Source: Natronorubrum sulfidifaciens JCM 14089 (GTDB lineage: Archaea; Halobacteriota; Halobacteria; Halobacteriales; Natrialbaceae). From it: DNA of 64,000 bases. The stretch is from contig NZ_AOHX01000025.1 in assembly GCF_000337735.1 (NCBI RefSeq), positions 44,539 through 108,538 on the forward strand, written 5' to 3'. Both the position numbers and the translations under genes were made by a program. Numbering within the stretch: the first letter of the stretch is position 1; each line of letters opens with the position of its first letter. Positions 63,461-64,000 of this stretch are shown one piece after another. Under the pieces are notes generated by a model, which had not been told where the DNA came from, did no database searches, and saw nothing but the letters and a program-made list of their open reading frames with translations.

Positions 63461-64000
63461 ATGACGAACGGACACAACCGCCGACGGTTTCTCCAGCTCA
63501 CCGGCACCGGCGCTGTTGCATCACTTGCTGGCTGTACCGATCTCGGACTGTTGAGTGACGACGAAGCCGACGAGCGGCTGACCGCCATCGTCGAACCGGA
63601 TCAGGCTGCTGTCGAAGCACTTTACGACGACCTCGAGTCGGGCGAGATCGACGAGATGGAGTTCCAACAGCGCGCTCAGGAACTGCAAGAGGAGACGATC
63701 GCGGAGTTCGAAGCGTATGCGGACGACGAAGACATCCAGATCGACGAGTCCACGACGGAAGGTGCCGGGCTGTATCTGATCGACGGCCCGGACGAGGCGA
63801 TTCTCAGCGCCCTCCGAAGCGGCCCCGTCACCGTACTGTACGGCAGCGATGCCTACGACCTGATCCTCGAACAGCAGGCACAGCAACAGCAACAACAAGA
63901 ACAGCCCGAGCTGGACGAAGACGACCTCGAGGAGCAACTCGAGGACGAACTCGAAGACGATGGCAGCACCGAGGAGGACACTGACGACGAAAGCGACGCC
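63461..64000 (+). CDS. Lipoprotein of unknown function (truncated by window end)
   Basis: The gene is cut at the window end; 180 codons are visible without a stop. It begins MTNGHNRRRFLQLTGTGAVA with a twin-arginine signal (NRRRFLQ) and a lipobox SLAGC near residue 25, so it is probably Tat-exported and lipid-anchored. The visible part is acidic, with a helical segment (AAVEALYDDLESGEIDEM), then a Gln-rich run (about 145-152) and an Asp/Glu-rich tail. No family is recognised. Confidence 0.75.
   Translation, partial: MTNGHNRRRFLQLTGTGAVASLAGCTDLGLLSDDEADERLTAIVEPDQAAVEALYDDLESGEIDEMEFQQRAQELQEETIAEFEAYADDEDIQIDESTTEGAGLYLIDGPDEAILSALRSGPVTVLYGSDAYDLILEQQAQQQQQQEQPELDEDDLEEQLEDELEDDGSTEEDTDDESDA

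Noticed and set aside
1-64000. CRISPR arrays, rRNA genes, provirus or intact insertion sequence
   Set aside because: No regularly spaced repeats, rRNA signatures, integrase, transposase or capsid-like genes were seen on either strand.

Overview
The window is a gene-dense, high-GC chromosomal segment of a halophilic archaeon (class Halobacteria). The evidence is the acidic proteome, archaeal TATA-like hexamers about 25-30 nt before many start codons (leaderless-type promoters), DNA gyrase next to topoisomerase VI, haloarchaeal tRNA-Glu and tRNA-Val genes, and a halobacterial-type gas vesicle (gvp) cluster. The gene set would suit the Natrialbales, but I cannot fix a genus from sequence reading alone. 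I see no CRISPR array, no intact insertion sequence and no provirus.

Layout. 1-10.6 kb: a winged-helix regulator, then gyrB-gyrA (minus strand), divergent from an ion-channel protein and top6B-top6A (plus). 10.7-14.1 kb: an Nramp-type metal transporter, an MBL-fold hydrolase, a fumarylacetoacetase-family hydrolase and tRNA-Glu(UUC). 14.2-20.9 kb: two complete oxyanion ABC importers on the minus strand, a ModA/WtpA-type system and a TupA-type tungstate system, with a ModE-like HTH-TOBE regulator as last gene of the tup operon. Both importer promoters carry the same TAACC-n7-GTTW dyad. 21-29 kb: DUF309 protein, aspartoacylase-like protein, split YeeE/YedE sulfur transporter, PQQ-type sugar dehydrogenase, monothiol glutaredoxin, and HMG-CoA synthase of the mevalonate pathway. 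28.8-32.1 kb: TauE/SafE-like membrane protein and a CcoI-like copper P-type ATPase. 32.2-40.3 kb: AI-2E family transporter, both halves of the glycine-cleavage P protein, an NAD kinase-inositol monophosphatase fusion, a CBS protein, a zinc-ribbon protein, cobalamin adenosyltransferase and tRNA-Val(CAC), which is followed by tRNA-like repeat debris.

40.5-50.4 kb: MFS exporter, universal stress protein, MaoC protein, sugar-type oxidoreductase, then a beta-oxidation group (acyl-CoA dehydrogenase, thiolase, double-hotdog dehydratase). The promoters of the two plus-strand members of this group share a near-identical TTGTWCAYTWACAA dyad. 50.6-58.2 kb: the gvp cluster, gvpFGHIJKLM (minus) divergent from gvpA-gvpN-gvpO (plus). 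It has no gvpC, gvpD or gvpE, the gvpI position holds an unusual 299-aa protein, and a tiny cysteine-rich ORF lies in the divergent promoter. 58.2-64 kb: a membrane-anchored double winged-helix protein with a secreted Thr-rich repeat region, then mutS and nucS (two unrelated mismatch-repair nuclease systems) convergent, and a lipoprotein gene cut by the window end.

The most useful leads are the two pairs of shared operator-like dyads (tungstate/molybdate uptake and beta-oxidation), the reduced and modified gvp cluster, and the transmembrane HTH protein beside it. Function calls rest on motif recognition; no database search was run.
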